From CAZGTQ01 sp964528575 (GTDB lineage Bacteria > Planctomycetota > UBA1135 > GCA-002686595): 58,443 bases of DNA. Below, piece by piece: positions 9,125 to 16,982 of this stretch. The notes beneath the pieces are model-generated. The model worked only from the letters and a program-made list of their open reading frames with translations. It did not search any database and was not told where the DNA came from. The stretch lies in contig CAZGTQ010000386.1 of NCBI GenBank assembly GCA_964528575.1, forward strand, positions 1 to 58,443, given 5' to 3'. The translations under genes were made by a program, and so were the position numbers. Positions within the stretch are counted from its first letter, which is position 1. Every line of letters starts with the position of its first letter.

Positions 9125-10686
9125 GCACCGAGAGCGAGCCGTCGGTCCGAGGTGGGCGCGCGCGGCGCGGCGGCACGCTCGCGGCCGTCGCGCTCTCGCT
9201 CCTCGCGCTCGCCGGCGGCGCCGAGCTCCTCTTGCGCGCGCTCGACGCGGCTCCGCGCGACGCGGACCCGCGGCCGCCGGCGGCGCGCGCGGACCTGCCG
9301 CACGGGCTGCTCGCGCCGCACGACGACGGCGGCTGGCGCGCGGTGCCCGGCGTGTGGCTGCCCGACCACGTCGTCGGCCCGCGCGGCTACCGCGTCCCCG
9401 CGGGCGCGCCCGCGGACGCCGCGTCGCTGCGCGTCGCGGTGGTCGGCGACGCGTTCACGTTCGGCTGGGACCTGCCGTACGCGGAGACGTCGTGCGGGCT
9501 GCTCGCGTGGCTCTGCGCGCGCGGCGGCGTCGCGGCGGACGTCGCGAACCTCGCTCTGCCTGCGACGGACGCGGCGCTCGCGAGCGAGCGCGTCGCGCGC
9601 GACGCGTTGCCCGCGCGGCCGGAGCTCGTCGTGCTCCAGGTCGGCCACGCCGACCTCGCGCCGCGCGCGCCAGGCGCCGCGCCGGACGGCGCGCTCGACG
9701 CGCTCGCGCTCGTGCGCTTCGCGCGCGCTCTCGCGCGCCGCGGCTCGAACGAGCCCGAGCCCGAGCCCGAGGCCGCGGCCGCGGACGTACCGGCCGTCGA
9801 CCTCGACGAGCGCGCGGCGGCGTGGGGAGCGGTCTTCGACGACGTGCGGGCGGCGGGCGCCGAGTCCGCGCTGATCGGGCCGACGCGCGTGCGCGCGCTC
9901 GTGCCCGACCCGCTGCGGCTCGCGTGGGCCGACGCGGTCCGCCGACTCGCGGGCGAGCGCGGCGTGCCGTGGATCGACGGGCCGTCGCTGCAGCGCCGCT
10001 ACCGCCCGCTCGAGTGGCTGCGGCGCGCGCACGAGATCGCCGCATTCCTCGAGGGCGCGCTGCGGCGCGCGGGACGGCCGGGCGGCGCGACGGCGGCCGA
10101 GCGCGCGCGCGGCGCGCTCGAGACGCTCGCGCTGCGGACGGCGGGTGCGGACCGCGGCGAATACCGCGACGAGCACCGCCTCGGCCGCGCCGAGCACGCG
10201 GCGGCGGCCTATGCGCTCTACGCGCTGGTGCGGGAGCGCCTGCGCCCGGACCTGCCGCCGCGCGCGCTGCTCCTCGCGCTCGATCCCGGCGACCACACCG
10301 ACCCGACGCTCGCGCGCCACCTCGCCGGCGCTGGCTGGGAGCCGCCGCCGCTCACGCCGCACGCGCTCCCCGAGCGCGCGCTCGCCGGCGCCGCGGAGTT
10401 GCGCGCGCGCCTGGGCGCCGCGCCCGCGCGCCTGTGGCTGCGTGCCCGCCGCCGGGCGCCCGCGGATCCGCGGGACGCGGCGGTGCTCTCGGTCGCGCTC
10501 GCGGGCGAGACGCTCGCGTCGGTCGCGCTCGACGACGCGTGGCGCTGGGTCGAGATCCCGCTGCCCCCGGACGCGCAGCCCGGCTCGTACGCGCTCGCGC
10601 TCGACGCCCACGACCCCGCGACGGGCGCGCCCGCGACCGTGAGCGTCGCGACGATCCTGATCGAGGGCTTGATCGAGGGCCGCTGA
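9121..10686 (+). CDS. SGNH-hydrolase-like protein lacking the catalytic serine
   Basis: A 521-residue paralogue of the preceding SGNH protein. The block I region reads VAVVGDAFTFGWD, so the nucleophilic Ser is Ala111 while the surrounding VGD and TFGW are retained. The Asn block (VVLQVGHAD) and the Asp/His block are not recognisable either. An N-terminal hydrophobic segment (about 19-37) suggests membrane anchoring or export. The last 150 residues are Ala/Arg-rich and end in a beta-rich stretch with no family I recognise. The ATG overlaps the upstream stop (ATGA), implying coupled translation with the intact enzyme. It is probably a pseudoenzyme or a partner subunit rather than a hydrolase. 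Confidence 0.78.
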   Translation: MSTESEPSVRGGRARRGGTLAAVALSLLALAGGAELLLRALDAAPRDADPRPPAARADLPHGLLAPHDDGGWRAVPGVWLPDHVVGPRGYRVPAGAPADAASLRVAVVGDAFTFGWDLPYAETSCGLLAWLCARGGVAADVANLALPATDAALASERVARDALPARPELVVLQVGHADLAPRAPGAAPDGALDALALVRFARALARRGSNEPEPEPEAAAADVPAVDLDERAAAWGAVFDDVRAAGAESALIGPTRVRALVPDPLRLAWADAVRRLAGERGVPWIDGPSLQRRYRPLEWLRRAHEIAAFLEGALRRAGRPGGATAAERARGALETLALRTAGADRGEYRDEHRLGRAEHAAAAYALYALVRERLRPDLPPRALLLALDPGDHTDPTLARHLAGAGWEPPPLTPHALPERALAGAAELRARLGAAPARLWLRARRRAPADPRDAAVLSVALAGETLASVALDDAWRWVEIPLPPDAQPGSYALALDAHDPATGAPATVSVATILIEGLIEGR

Positions 10687-10703
10687 CGACGCGCGGGCGT
10701 TCG

Positions 10704-11483
10704 TCACCCGATCGCGTGCACCGATCCGTCGCGCGCGAGCTCGATCGGACCGTCGAACGTGCGCGCGGCGACCGCGCGCGCGCTCTCGGGATCCATCTCG
10801 GGGTAGAAGTGCGTGAGGACGAGCCGGCGGCACCCGGCGGCGCGCGCGAGGCGGGCGGCGGAGCTCGGCGTCAGGTGGCTCGACGGCCGCGCCTCGTCGG
10901 GGAACGAGCACTCGGCGAGGAACACGTCGACGCCGCGCACGTGCTCGGCGACCGCCGGGTTCTCGCCGCTGTCGCCGGTGTAGCCGAGCGCTGCTCCGTC
11001 GGCGAGCTCGACGCGCCACGCGAGCGCCTCGGGCGTGTGGCCGGTGAGCGCGCCGCGGAAGACGAGTTGCTCGCCGGGCGCCTCGTGGAGCGCCACGCCG
11101 CCCGCGTCCAGCGGCGTCTCGACGAGCTCGAGCCGCGGGTCGCGCGGATGACGGCGCAGCGCGTCGACGCCGGTCTCGACGAGCGCGGCGAGGCCGACCG
11201 GACCGACGACCTCGAGCGGCGGCGGCTCGAACGCCGGGTTGCGACGCGCGAAGAACAACGCGAACAGGTCGAGGCAGTGGTCGGTGTGGAAGTGGCTCAC
11301 GACCACGCGCCGTACGTCGCCGAGCTCGATGCCGGCGGCGCCGAGCGCGCGGATCGAGCCGGGGCCGCAGTCGAGCAACGTGACGGGCCCGCCCGGCCGC
11401 GGCCGCAGCGCATAGCCGGAACAGCCGTAGCCGGCGCGCGGCAGGATCGAGCCGGCGCCGAGGACGGTGAGCGTCGCGCTCAT
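10704..11483 (-). CDS. MBL-fold metal-dependent hydrolase (RNase Z-like)
   Basis: A 259-residue cytoplasmic protein of the metallo-beta-lactamase fold. The metal-binding signature is SHFHTDHCLD (His64, His66, Asp68, His69), followed by a GH (LTGHTPEA), an Asp in GYTGDSGEN and a C-terminal LTHFYPEM. The layout resembles RNase Z/ElaC relatives, which include tRNA 3' endonucleases and phosphodiesterases, but the long RNase Z exosite arm is not evident. It is the last gene of the leftward aroA-galE-MBL operon, its ATG overlapping the galE stop by four bases. The specific substrate is not determinable. Confidence 0.88.
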   Translation of the reverse strand: MSATLTVLGAGSILPRAGYGCSGYALRPRPGGPVTLLDCGPGSIRALGAAGIELGDVRRVVVSHFHTDHCLDLFALFFARRNPAFEPPPLEVVGPVGLAALVETGVDALRRHPRDPRLELVETPLDAGGVALHEAPGEQLVFRGALTGHTPEALAWRVELADGAALGYTGDSGENPAVAEHVRGVDVFLAECSFPDEARPSSHLTPSSAARLARAAGCRRLVLTHFYPEMDPESARAVAARTFDGPIELARDGSVHAIG

Positions 11484-12493
11484 CGAGCGGGATACCCGTC
11501 GGGGTGCGCTTCGAGGAACCGCCACGCGTCGCCGACGATGTCGTCGAGCGCCGGCCGCCGCGCGCGCCACCCGAGCAGGTCCCCGGCGCTCGTCCCGCCG
11601 CTCACGAGGCGCGCGGGATCGCCCGCGCGGCGGCCGACGACGCGCGCGGGGATCGCGTGGCCCGTGACGCGCCGCGCACACTCGACGACCTCGCTCACCG
11701 AGAAGCCGGTCCCGGTGCCGAGGTTGCACGCGAGCCGCTCGGTGCCGCCCTGCAGCGCCGCGAGCGCGCGCACGTGCGCGTCCGCGAGGTCCTCGACGTG
11801 GATGTAGTCGCGGATGCACGTCCCGTCGGGCGTGTCGTAGTCGTCGCCGAAGATCAGGATCTCGTCGCGCCGGCCCTGCGCGACCTGGAGCACGAGCGGG
11901 ATCAGGTGCGTCTCCGGCTCGTGGTGCTCGCCGAGGTCGCCCTCCTGCGCCGCGCCGGCCGCGTTGAAGTAGCGCAGCGCCGCGAAGCGCATCCCGTACG
12001 CGCGCGAGTAGTCGTCCATCATGTGCTCCATGTGGAGCTTCGTGCGCCCGTACGGGTTGATCGGCTCCTGCGGATGGTCCGCGGGGATCGGGACCTCGCG
12101 GGGCTCGCCGTACGTCGCGCACGTGCTGCTGAACACGATGTCGCGGCAGCCGTGCGCGCGCATCGCCTCGAGCAGGTTCCACGTGTAGTGCACGTTGACG
12201 CGGTAGTACGTCGCCGGGTCGGTCACCGACTCGCCGACGTAGCACTTCGCGGCGAAGTGGATCACGGCGACGGGCGCGCGCTCGCGGAACACGCGGTCGA
12301 GCTCGGCGCGATCGCCTAGGTCGACGACCTCGAGCGGCACGCGCGCCGCCGCCGCGTGCACGGCAGCACGGTGGCCGGTCGACAAGTCGTCGAGCACCGC
12401 GACGGGGACGCCGGCGCGCTCGAGCGCGCGCACCGTGTGGCTGCCGATGTAGCCGGCGCCGCCGGCGACGAGCACGAGTCCCTCGGGCGTCAT
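11480..12493 (-). CDS. galE: UDP-glucose 4-epimerase
   Basis: A 337-residue extended short-chain dehydrogenase that interconverts UDP-glucose and UDP-galactose and so supplies sugar nucleotides for surface polysaccharides. The NAD-binding GGAGYIGS lies at residues 11-18. The catalytic Ser/Thr cluster FSSTCATYGE is near 121-130 and the YGRTK pair gives Tyr148 and Lys152. HFAAKCYVGESV and LRYFNAAGA are typical GalE segments. The length is normal. It is the middle gene of a three-gene operon with 4-base overlaps on both sides (12490-12493 and 11480-11483), and could feed the glycosyltransferases further right. Confidence 0.95.
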   Translation of the reverse strand: MTPEGLVLVAGGAGYIGSHTVRALERAGVPVAVLDDLSTGHRAAVHAAAARVPLEVVDLGDRAELDRVFRERAPVAVIHFAAKCYVGESVTDPATYYRVNVHYTWNLLEAMRAHGCRDIVFSSTCATYGEPREVPIPADHPQEPINPYGRTKLHMEHMMDDYSRAYGMRFAALRYFNAAGAAQEGDLGEHHEPETHLIPLVLQVAQGRRDEILIFGDDYDTPDGTCIRDYIHVEDLADAHVRALAALQGGTERLACNLGTGTGFSVSEVVECARRVTGHAIPARVVGRRAGDPARLVSGGTSAGDLLGWRARRPALDDIVGDAWRFLEAHPDGYPAR

Positions 12494-13869
12494 GGAGCGA
12501 CGAGTCTAGCGCCGAGCTTCTCGAGATCCTCCCAGAAGCGCGGCCACGACTTCGACACGCAGCGCGAGTCGGCGACGTACACCTCGGGCCGCACGAGACC
12601 GAGCAAGGCGCCGAAGAACGCGATGCGGTGATCGCCGCGCGCGTCGACGACGACGCGCTCGCGGTGCGGCTCGCGCGCGGGCGCGACGACGGCGATGCTG
12701 TCGGCGTTCGCTTCGACGCACAGGCCGATCGCGTCGAGGCCCGCGACGAGCGCGGCGATGCGGTCGCTCTCCTTGCCGCGCAGCGTGCCGAGGCCGCGCA
12801 GCCGGCTCGGCGCGCCCGGCTCGGCGAGCGCGGCAGCCGCGGCGAGAGCGGCGAGCGGCGGCGCGAGATCGGGCTCGCCCGACAGGTCGAGGTCCGCGCC
12901 GCGCGTCGGAACCCCGCGCGCGATGAGCGCGTCGGGCGTGGCGCGCGCGTCGCAGCCGAACGCGCGCAGGTGCTCGACGACGCGCACGTCGCCCTGCAGA
13001 GAATCGAGCCCGAGGCCCGGCACCATGATCCCCGCCGACCCGTTCGACAGGCACGCGACGCACAGCGCGACTGCAGCGGACGACGCGTCGGGCTCGATCG
13101 CCAACGCGTCGGTCGGTGCCCGCAGCGGGCCGCGCACGGTGAACAGGGCGCCGTTCTCGCTCTCGTCGCAGCGCGCGTCGACGCCGAAGCGCGCGAGCAG
13201 CCGCCGCGTGATGTCGACGTACGGCCGGCTGGGGACCGTCCCGACGACGCGCAGCGCGTGCGCGCCCTCGTGCGCCGCGAGCGCGATCAGGAGGCCGCTC
13301 ACCTCCTGGCTCGAGACGGGGTTCTCGAGCACGAGCAGCTCCCCCTCGCGCGGCGCGACGGCGCGCACGTGCGCGGGCCAGCCGTCCGCCCTGCCGAGGT
13401 GCTCGATCTCGCACCCCGCGCGCGCGAGGCACGCGAACAGCGGCGCGCTGGAGCGCATGAGCAGCGAGCCCTCCGCGTCGATGCGCACGCGCGCGCCCGG
13501 CAGGCCGGCGAGCCCGTGCGCGGCCGTCGCCAGGCGCGCGAGCGTGCCCGACTCGAAGACGGTGACGGGCCCCGCGGGCGCGAGCCCCGCGCGCGGGCCC
13601 GGCGGGAAACCGCGCACGACGACGCGTCCCGCCCCGTTGCCGGGCTCGCTCGGAACGACCCATCTCCGCGCCGCGGTCACCTGGTATGCCCAGTCGACGG
13701 CCCCGTTCACGTCGTCCGCTTCGGGCGCGCCCTCGATCCGCGTCGGGCCCGCGCAGAGCGCCGCGGCGACGAGCGCGCGCTGCGCGATCGACTTGGAGCC
13801 CGCGGGACGGAACGAGCCTTCGACGCGCGAGCCGAACCCCAGACCGCGCACGAGCGCCTCTGCCTCCAT
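12490..13869 (-). CDS. aroA: 3-phosphoshikimate 1-carboxyvinyltransferase (EPSP synthase)
   Basis: A 459-residue enzyme joining phosphoenolpyruvate to shikimate 3-phosphate in the shikimate pathway. Signature residues are present: GSKSIAQR near the N-terminus, ESGTLARL, NPVSSQEVSG, EPDASSA with the catalytic Asp, KESDR and GDHRIAFFGAL, and CVSKSW near the C-terminus. The loop usually written NAGT is ESGT here, a mild divergence. The ATG at 13869 is preferred over an in-frame ATG at 13902, because a TACAAT -10-like hexamer (13881-13876, minus strand) sits six bases before it and the family N-terminus fits the shorter form. It heads the aroA-galE-MBL operon and is divergent from purC. Confidence 0.94.
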   Translation of the reverse strand: MEAEALVRGLGFGSRVEGSFRPAGSKSIAQRALVAAALCAGPTRIEGAPEADDVNGAVDWAYQVTAARRWVVPSEPGNGAGRVVVRGFPPGPRAGLAPAGPVTVFESGTLARLATAAHGLAGLPGARVRIDAEGSLLMRSSAPLFACLARAGCEIEHLGRADGWPAHVRAVAPREGELLVLENPVSSQEVSGLLIALAAHEGAHALRVVGTVPSRPYVDITRRLLARFGVDARCDESENGALFTVRGPLRAPTDALAIEPDASSAAVALCVACLSNGSAGIMVPGLGLDSLQGDVRVVEHLRAFGCDARATPDALIARGVPTRGADLDLSGEPDLAPPLAALAAAAALAEPGAPSRLRGLGTLRGKESDRIAALVAGLDAIGLCVEANADSIAVVAPAREPHRERVVVDARGDHRIAFFGALLGLVRPEVYVADSRCVSKSWPRFWEDLEKLGARLVAP

Positions 13870-13875
13870 GCCCCG

Positions 13876-13905
13876 ATTGTAGGGACTCGCGCGCCTTGCC
13901 ATACT
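13876..13905. promoter_or_regulatory. Divergent overlapping promoter-like elements between aroA and purC
   Basis: On the minus strand TACAAT (13881-13876) ends six bases before the aroA ATG, which would give a leaderless transcript. On the plus strand TTGTAG (13877-13882), 17 bases, then CATACT (13900-13905) form a sigma-70-like pair about 37 bases before the purC start. The two elements share bases, so the promoters could compete. These are pattern matches only. The whole aroA-purC gap is 73 bases. Confidence 0.4.
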
Positions 13906-13942
13906 CCCCCGTTCCCTCCCCTCTCCGCGAACCGATGAGCCG

Positions 13943-14863
13943 ATGATGACTCAGCCGATCGCTCCCTATCTCGGGGGCGCGCCGACGCTCGGCGGCCTCT
14001 CCCGCGTGCGCGCGGGGAAGGTCCGCGACGTCTACGAGCTCGACTCCGAGCACCTGCTCTTCGTCACGACCGATCGGGTCTCTGCGTTCGACGTCGTGAT
14101 GCCGCAGGGCATCCCCCACAAGGGCCGCGTGCTGACCGCGATCGCGGCGCACTGGTTCGAGACGACGCGCGACGTCGTCGACAACCACCTCGTCAGCACC
14201 GCCGTCGAGGAGGTCGCGGGCCTCGGCCGGGCCGAGCGCGACGCGCTGCGCGGGCGCGTGATGATCGTGCGCAAGGCGCAGGTGACGCCGGTCGAGTGGG
14301 TGCTGCGCGGCTACCTCGCGGGGTCGGGCTGGAAGGAGTACAAGCAGCGCGGCTCCGTCTGCGGCGTCGAGCTGCCGGCGGGCCTCCAGCTCTGCAGCCG
14401 GCTCCCCGAGCCGATTGTCACGCCGACGACGAAGTCCGACGTGCACGACGAGCCGATCACGCCCGCCCAGGCGCGCGAGGCCGTCGGCGCGGCGCTCTTC
14501 GACAAGATCGAGAAGGCGAGCCGCGCGCTCTTCCGGCGCGGCACCGAGGTGCTCGCGCGCGAAGGCATCCTGCTCGCGGACACGAAGTTCGAGTTCGGAA
14601 CGAGCGACGGCAAGCTCCTGCTCGTCGACGAGGCGCTGACGCCGGACAGCTCGCGCTTCTGGCCCGCCGAGACCTGGCAGCCGGGCTCGAGCCCGCCGAG
14701 CTACGACAAGCAGATCCTGCGCGACTGGCTCGAGACGACGGACTGGAACAAGCAGCCGCCCGGCCCGGATCTGCCGCTCGCGATCGTCGAGCGCGTCGCC
14801 GCCCGCTACCTCGAGGTGTGCGCGAAGGTGACCGGCGGGCTGCCGCAGGGGGTTTCGGCGTGA
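13943..14863 (+). CDS. purC: Phosphoribosylaminoimidazole-succinocarboxamide synthase (SAICAR synthetase)
   Basis: A 306-residue purine biosynthesis enzyme that condenses CAIR with aspartate using ATP. Family signatures are RAGKVRDVYEL near the N-terminus, VTTDRVSAFDVVMPQGIPHKGRVL, VEWVLRGYLAGSGWKEY, the LLVDEALTPDSSRFW metal/aspartate segment and the YDKQ-x-x-RDW motif. The length matches the longer (fungal/planctomycete-like) PurC form of about 300 residues. The MMTQ start gives two possible ATGs (13943 or 13946). The stop overlaps the GTG of purE in a GTGA, so consecutive steps of de novo purine synthesis are translationally coupled. Confidence 0.96.
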   Translation: MMTQPIAPYLGGAPTLGGLSRVRAGKVRDVYELDSEHLLFVTTDRVSAFDVVMPQGIPHKGRVLTAIAAHWFETTRDVVDNHLVSTAVEEVAGLGRAERDALRGRVMIVRKAQVTPVEWVLRGYLAGSGWKEYKQRGSVCGVELPAGLQLCSRLPEPIVTPTTKSDVHDEPITPAQAREAVGAALFDKIEKASRALFRRGTEVLAREGILLADTKFEFGTSDGKLLLVDEALTPDSSRFWPAETWQPGSSPPSYDKQILRDWLETTDWNKQPPGPDLPLAIVERVAARYLEVCAKVTGGLPQGVSA

Positions 14864-15357
14864 GCGTCGCGCTCCTGATGGGCTCGGACTCCGACCTCGA
14901 GCGCCTGAAGCCGTGCGTCGACACGCTGCGCGAGCTCGAGATCCCGTTCGAGGCGCGCGTGCTCTCGGCGCACCGCACCCCCGCCGCGCTGCTCGAGTTC
15001 GTCGCCGCCGCGCCCGGTCGCGGCGTGCGCGTGTTCCTGTGCGCGGCCGGCGGAGCGGCGCACCTCGCCGGCGTCGTCGCGGCGCACACCGACCTGCCCG
15101 TGTTCGGCATCCCGATGGACAACCCGCCGCTCGGCGGCCTCGACGCGCTGCTCGCGACGGTGCAGATGCCCGGCGGCATTCCGGTCGCGTCGGTCGCGGT
15201 CGGCGGCGGCGGACCGGCGAACGCGGCGTTGATGGCCGCGCGCGTGCTCGCGCTCTCCGACGAAGCGCTCGCGGCGCGCGTTCGCGCGTACCGCGAGTCG
15301 TTCGCGGGCCAGGTCGAGGCGAAGAACGCGCGCCTGCAGCAGAAGCTCGGGAGCTGA
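14860..15357 (+). CDS. purE: N5-carboxyaminoimidazole ribonucleotide mutase (PurE, class I)
   Basis: A 165-residue mutase converting N5-CAIR to CAIR, the substrate of PurC. The class I signatures are MGSDSDLE at residues 7-14, VLSAHRTP, the glycine-rich GGAAHLAGVVAAHT and PVFGIPMD. The length is typical. It starts with GTG in a GTGA overlap with purC (14860-14863). No purK is in the window, so N5-CAIR must be supplied from elsewhere. The mtnA gene follows after only four bases, which suggests one purC-purE-mtnA transcript. Confidence 0.96.
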   Translation: MSVALLMGSDSDLERLKPCVDTLRELEIPFEARVLSAHRTPAALLEFVAAAPGRGVRVFLCAAGGAAHLAGVVAAHTDLPVFGIPMDNPPLGGLDALLATVQMPGGIPVASVAVGGGGPANAALMAARVLALSDEALAARVRAYRESFAGQVEAKNARLQQKLGS

Positions 15358-15361
15358 GCGG

Positions 15362-16447
15362 ATGACGAGCACGACCACGGTCACGACGCTGAGCTGGGAA
15401 GGCGGCAGCGCGGGCTGCGTGCTCCTGATCGAGCAGACGCGGCTGCCGCTCGAGAACACCGTGGTCGAGATCCGCACGGTCGAGCAGATGGTCGACGCGA
15501 TCCGGCGGCTCGCGGTGCGCGGCGCGCCGGCGATCGGCGTCGCGGCGGCGTACGGCGTGCTGCTCGGCATCCAAGAGCACGCGGGCTCGTCGCGCGAGGA
15601 CGTGCTCGGCCGCACGCGCGAGGTGGCGGCGACGCTCGCGAAGGCGCGCCCGACGGCGGTCAACCTGTTCTGGGCGCTCGACCGCATGGTCGCGCGCGCG
15701 CAGCGCGACTTCGACGCGGGCGCGAGCGGCGCGGCGCTCGTCGCGGGCCTCTTGGACGAGGCGCACGCGATCTACGCCGAGGACCGCGAGACGTGCCGCC
15801 GCCTCGGCGAGGTCGGCGCGGAGCTGCTCACCGACGGCATGACCGTGCTCACGCACTGCAACGCGGGCGCGCTGGCGACCGCGGGCTGCGGGACGGCGCT
15901 CGCGCCGATCTACGAGGCGACGCGGCGCGGGATGAAGGTCGCGGTGTTCGCCGACGAGACGCGGCCGCTGCTGCAGGGCGCGCGCCTGACGGCGTGGGAG
16001 CTGATGCAGAGCGGCATCGACGTCACGCTCATCACCGACAGCATGGCGGCCCGCGTCATGTACGAGGGCAAGATCGACGTGGTCTTCGTCGGCTCGGACC
16101 GCATCGCGCGCAACGGCGACGTGTGCAACAAGATCGGGACGTACGGCGTGGCGTGCCTCGCGCGCCAGCACGACATCCCGTTCTACGCGATCGCCCCGCT
16201 CTCGACGTTCGACCCGAGGATCCGCGACGGCCGCGACATCCCCATCGAGGAGCGGCCGGCGAGCGAGGTCACCGAGGGCTTCGGCTTGCGGACCGCGCCC
16301 GAGGGCGTGCGCGTGTACAACCCGGCGTTCGACGTGACGCCGGCGCACCTCGTGACCGGGATCGTCACCGAGGTCGGCCTGATCCGCGAGCCGAACACCC
16401 AGCGCGTCGAGGAAGCCCTGCGCCGCGGCGGCGTCGTCTTCGACTGA
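15362..16447 (+). CDS. mtnA: S-methyl-5-thioribose-1-phosphate isomerase
   Basis: A 361-residue enzyme of the methionine salvage pathway that isomerises methylthioribose 1-phosphate to methylthioribulose 1-phosphate. Diagnostic segments are RGAPAIGVAAAYGV, RPTAVNLFWAL, the catalytic Cys in LTHCNAGALAT, the catalytic Asp in VGSDRIARNGDVCNKIGTY, and IPIEERPASEV. A GGAG in the purE tail provides a possible ribosome site. It follows purE by four bases. An eIF2B-type family also includes ribose 1,5-bisphosphate isomerases, but the THCNAGALAT and eIF2B-like pattern here fits MtnA well. Confidence 0.95.
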   Translation: MTSTTTVTTLSWEGGSAGCVLLIEQTRLPLENTVVEIRTVEQMVDAIRRLAVRGAPAIGVAAAYGVLLGIQEHAGSSREDVLGRTREVAATLAKARPTAVNLFWALDRMVARAQRDFDAGASGAALVAGLLDEAHAIYAEDRETCRRLGEVGAELLTDGMTVLTHCNAGALATAGCGTALAPIYEATRRGMKVAVFADETRPLLQGARLTAWELMQSGIDVTLITDSMAARVMYEGKIDVVFVGSDRIARNGDVCNKIGTYGVACLARQHDIPFYAIAPLSTFDPRIRDGRDIPIEERPASEVTEGFGLRTAPEGVRVYNPAFDVTPAHLVTGIVTEVGLIREPNTQRVEEALRRGGVVFD

Positions 16448-16626
16448 TGGGCTGAGAAAGTCCTTCGCGAACCGGGGAACTCGGTTCGGCTCGCGCGCTC
16501 CCGGCCCCGCGATTCGGGCCTTCGTGTTCAGCGCGTGCTCGCAGGATTCCGATCCCCCCGGAGCGCGTCCCGGCCGCCCCGGCCGAGCGTGCAACGCACC
16601 ACGATCGGCAACGGAGAAAGCACGCA

Positions 16627-16965
16627 ATGGCAGTCCCTGGCGAGAAGGGGGCGGCGAAGCCGCGCAAGCGGCGCAAGAAGAGCGCTTCGCGCCCGGACGA
16701 GATGACGCCGGAGGTCTTCGAGTTCCTCACGGCGGTCGACGACTACAAGCGCGCGCACATGCGCTCGTTCCTCGGCCTCGAGGAGCTGCTCGAGGTCTTC
16801 GAGGAGCTCGGCTACCAGCCGCAGCCCGACGGCCACGGCGACGAGCTCGCGCTCCTGTCCGAGGCGATCGCGGAGTACAAGCGCGAGCAGCAGCGGCTGT
16901 TCCCGAGCTGGAGCGAGATCTTCCGCGTCGCCCGCGAGCTCGGCTGGGCGCGCAACGCGACCTGA
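16627..16965 (+). CDS. Small protein with a duplicated YKR...ELG motif, function unknown
   Basis: A 112-residue soluble protein. After a Lys/Arg-rich N-terminus (residues 7-22) it carries two copies of one motif: residues 36-63 (AVDDYKR...FLGLEELLEVFEELGY) and 80-107 (AIAEYKR...FPSWSEIFRVARELGW). The spacing is identical and Y, K, R, F, E and the ELG ending are conserved. The second copy resembles short planctomycete proteins with a FPTWSEV motif that I recall, but I cannot verify that. A GGAG lies about eleven bases before the ATG. The 179 bases upstream contain only a weak inverted repeat (CGAACC...GGTTCG near 16470). The fold is probably helix-turn-helix-like and could bind nucleic acid; that is speculation. 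Confidence 0.75.
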   Translation: MAVPGEKGAAKPRKRRKKSASRPDEMTPEVFEFLTAVDDYKRAHMRSFLGLEELLEVFEELGYQPQPDGHGDELALLSEAIAEYKREQQRLFPSWSEIFRVARELGWARNAT

Positions 16966-16982
16966 CGCACCGCGCCAGTGCT

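Noticed and set aside
13869..13902. Longer aroA starting at the ATG at 13902
   Set aside because: It would overlap both promoter-like elements and add residues not seen in the family; the G-rich stretch before it is only one base from the ATG.
16448..16626. Intrinsic terminator after mtnA
   Set aside because: Only a 6-bp stem (CGAACC/GGTTCG) without a T-tract is visible, which is too weak to call.
12506..16627. Open frame of about 1370 codons antisense or out of frame to aroA, purC, purE and mtnA
   Set aside because: All four genes on this stretch are unmistakable in their own frames; the long frame has low-complexity Arg/Ala sequence.
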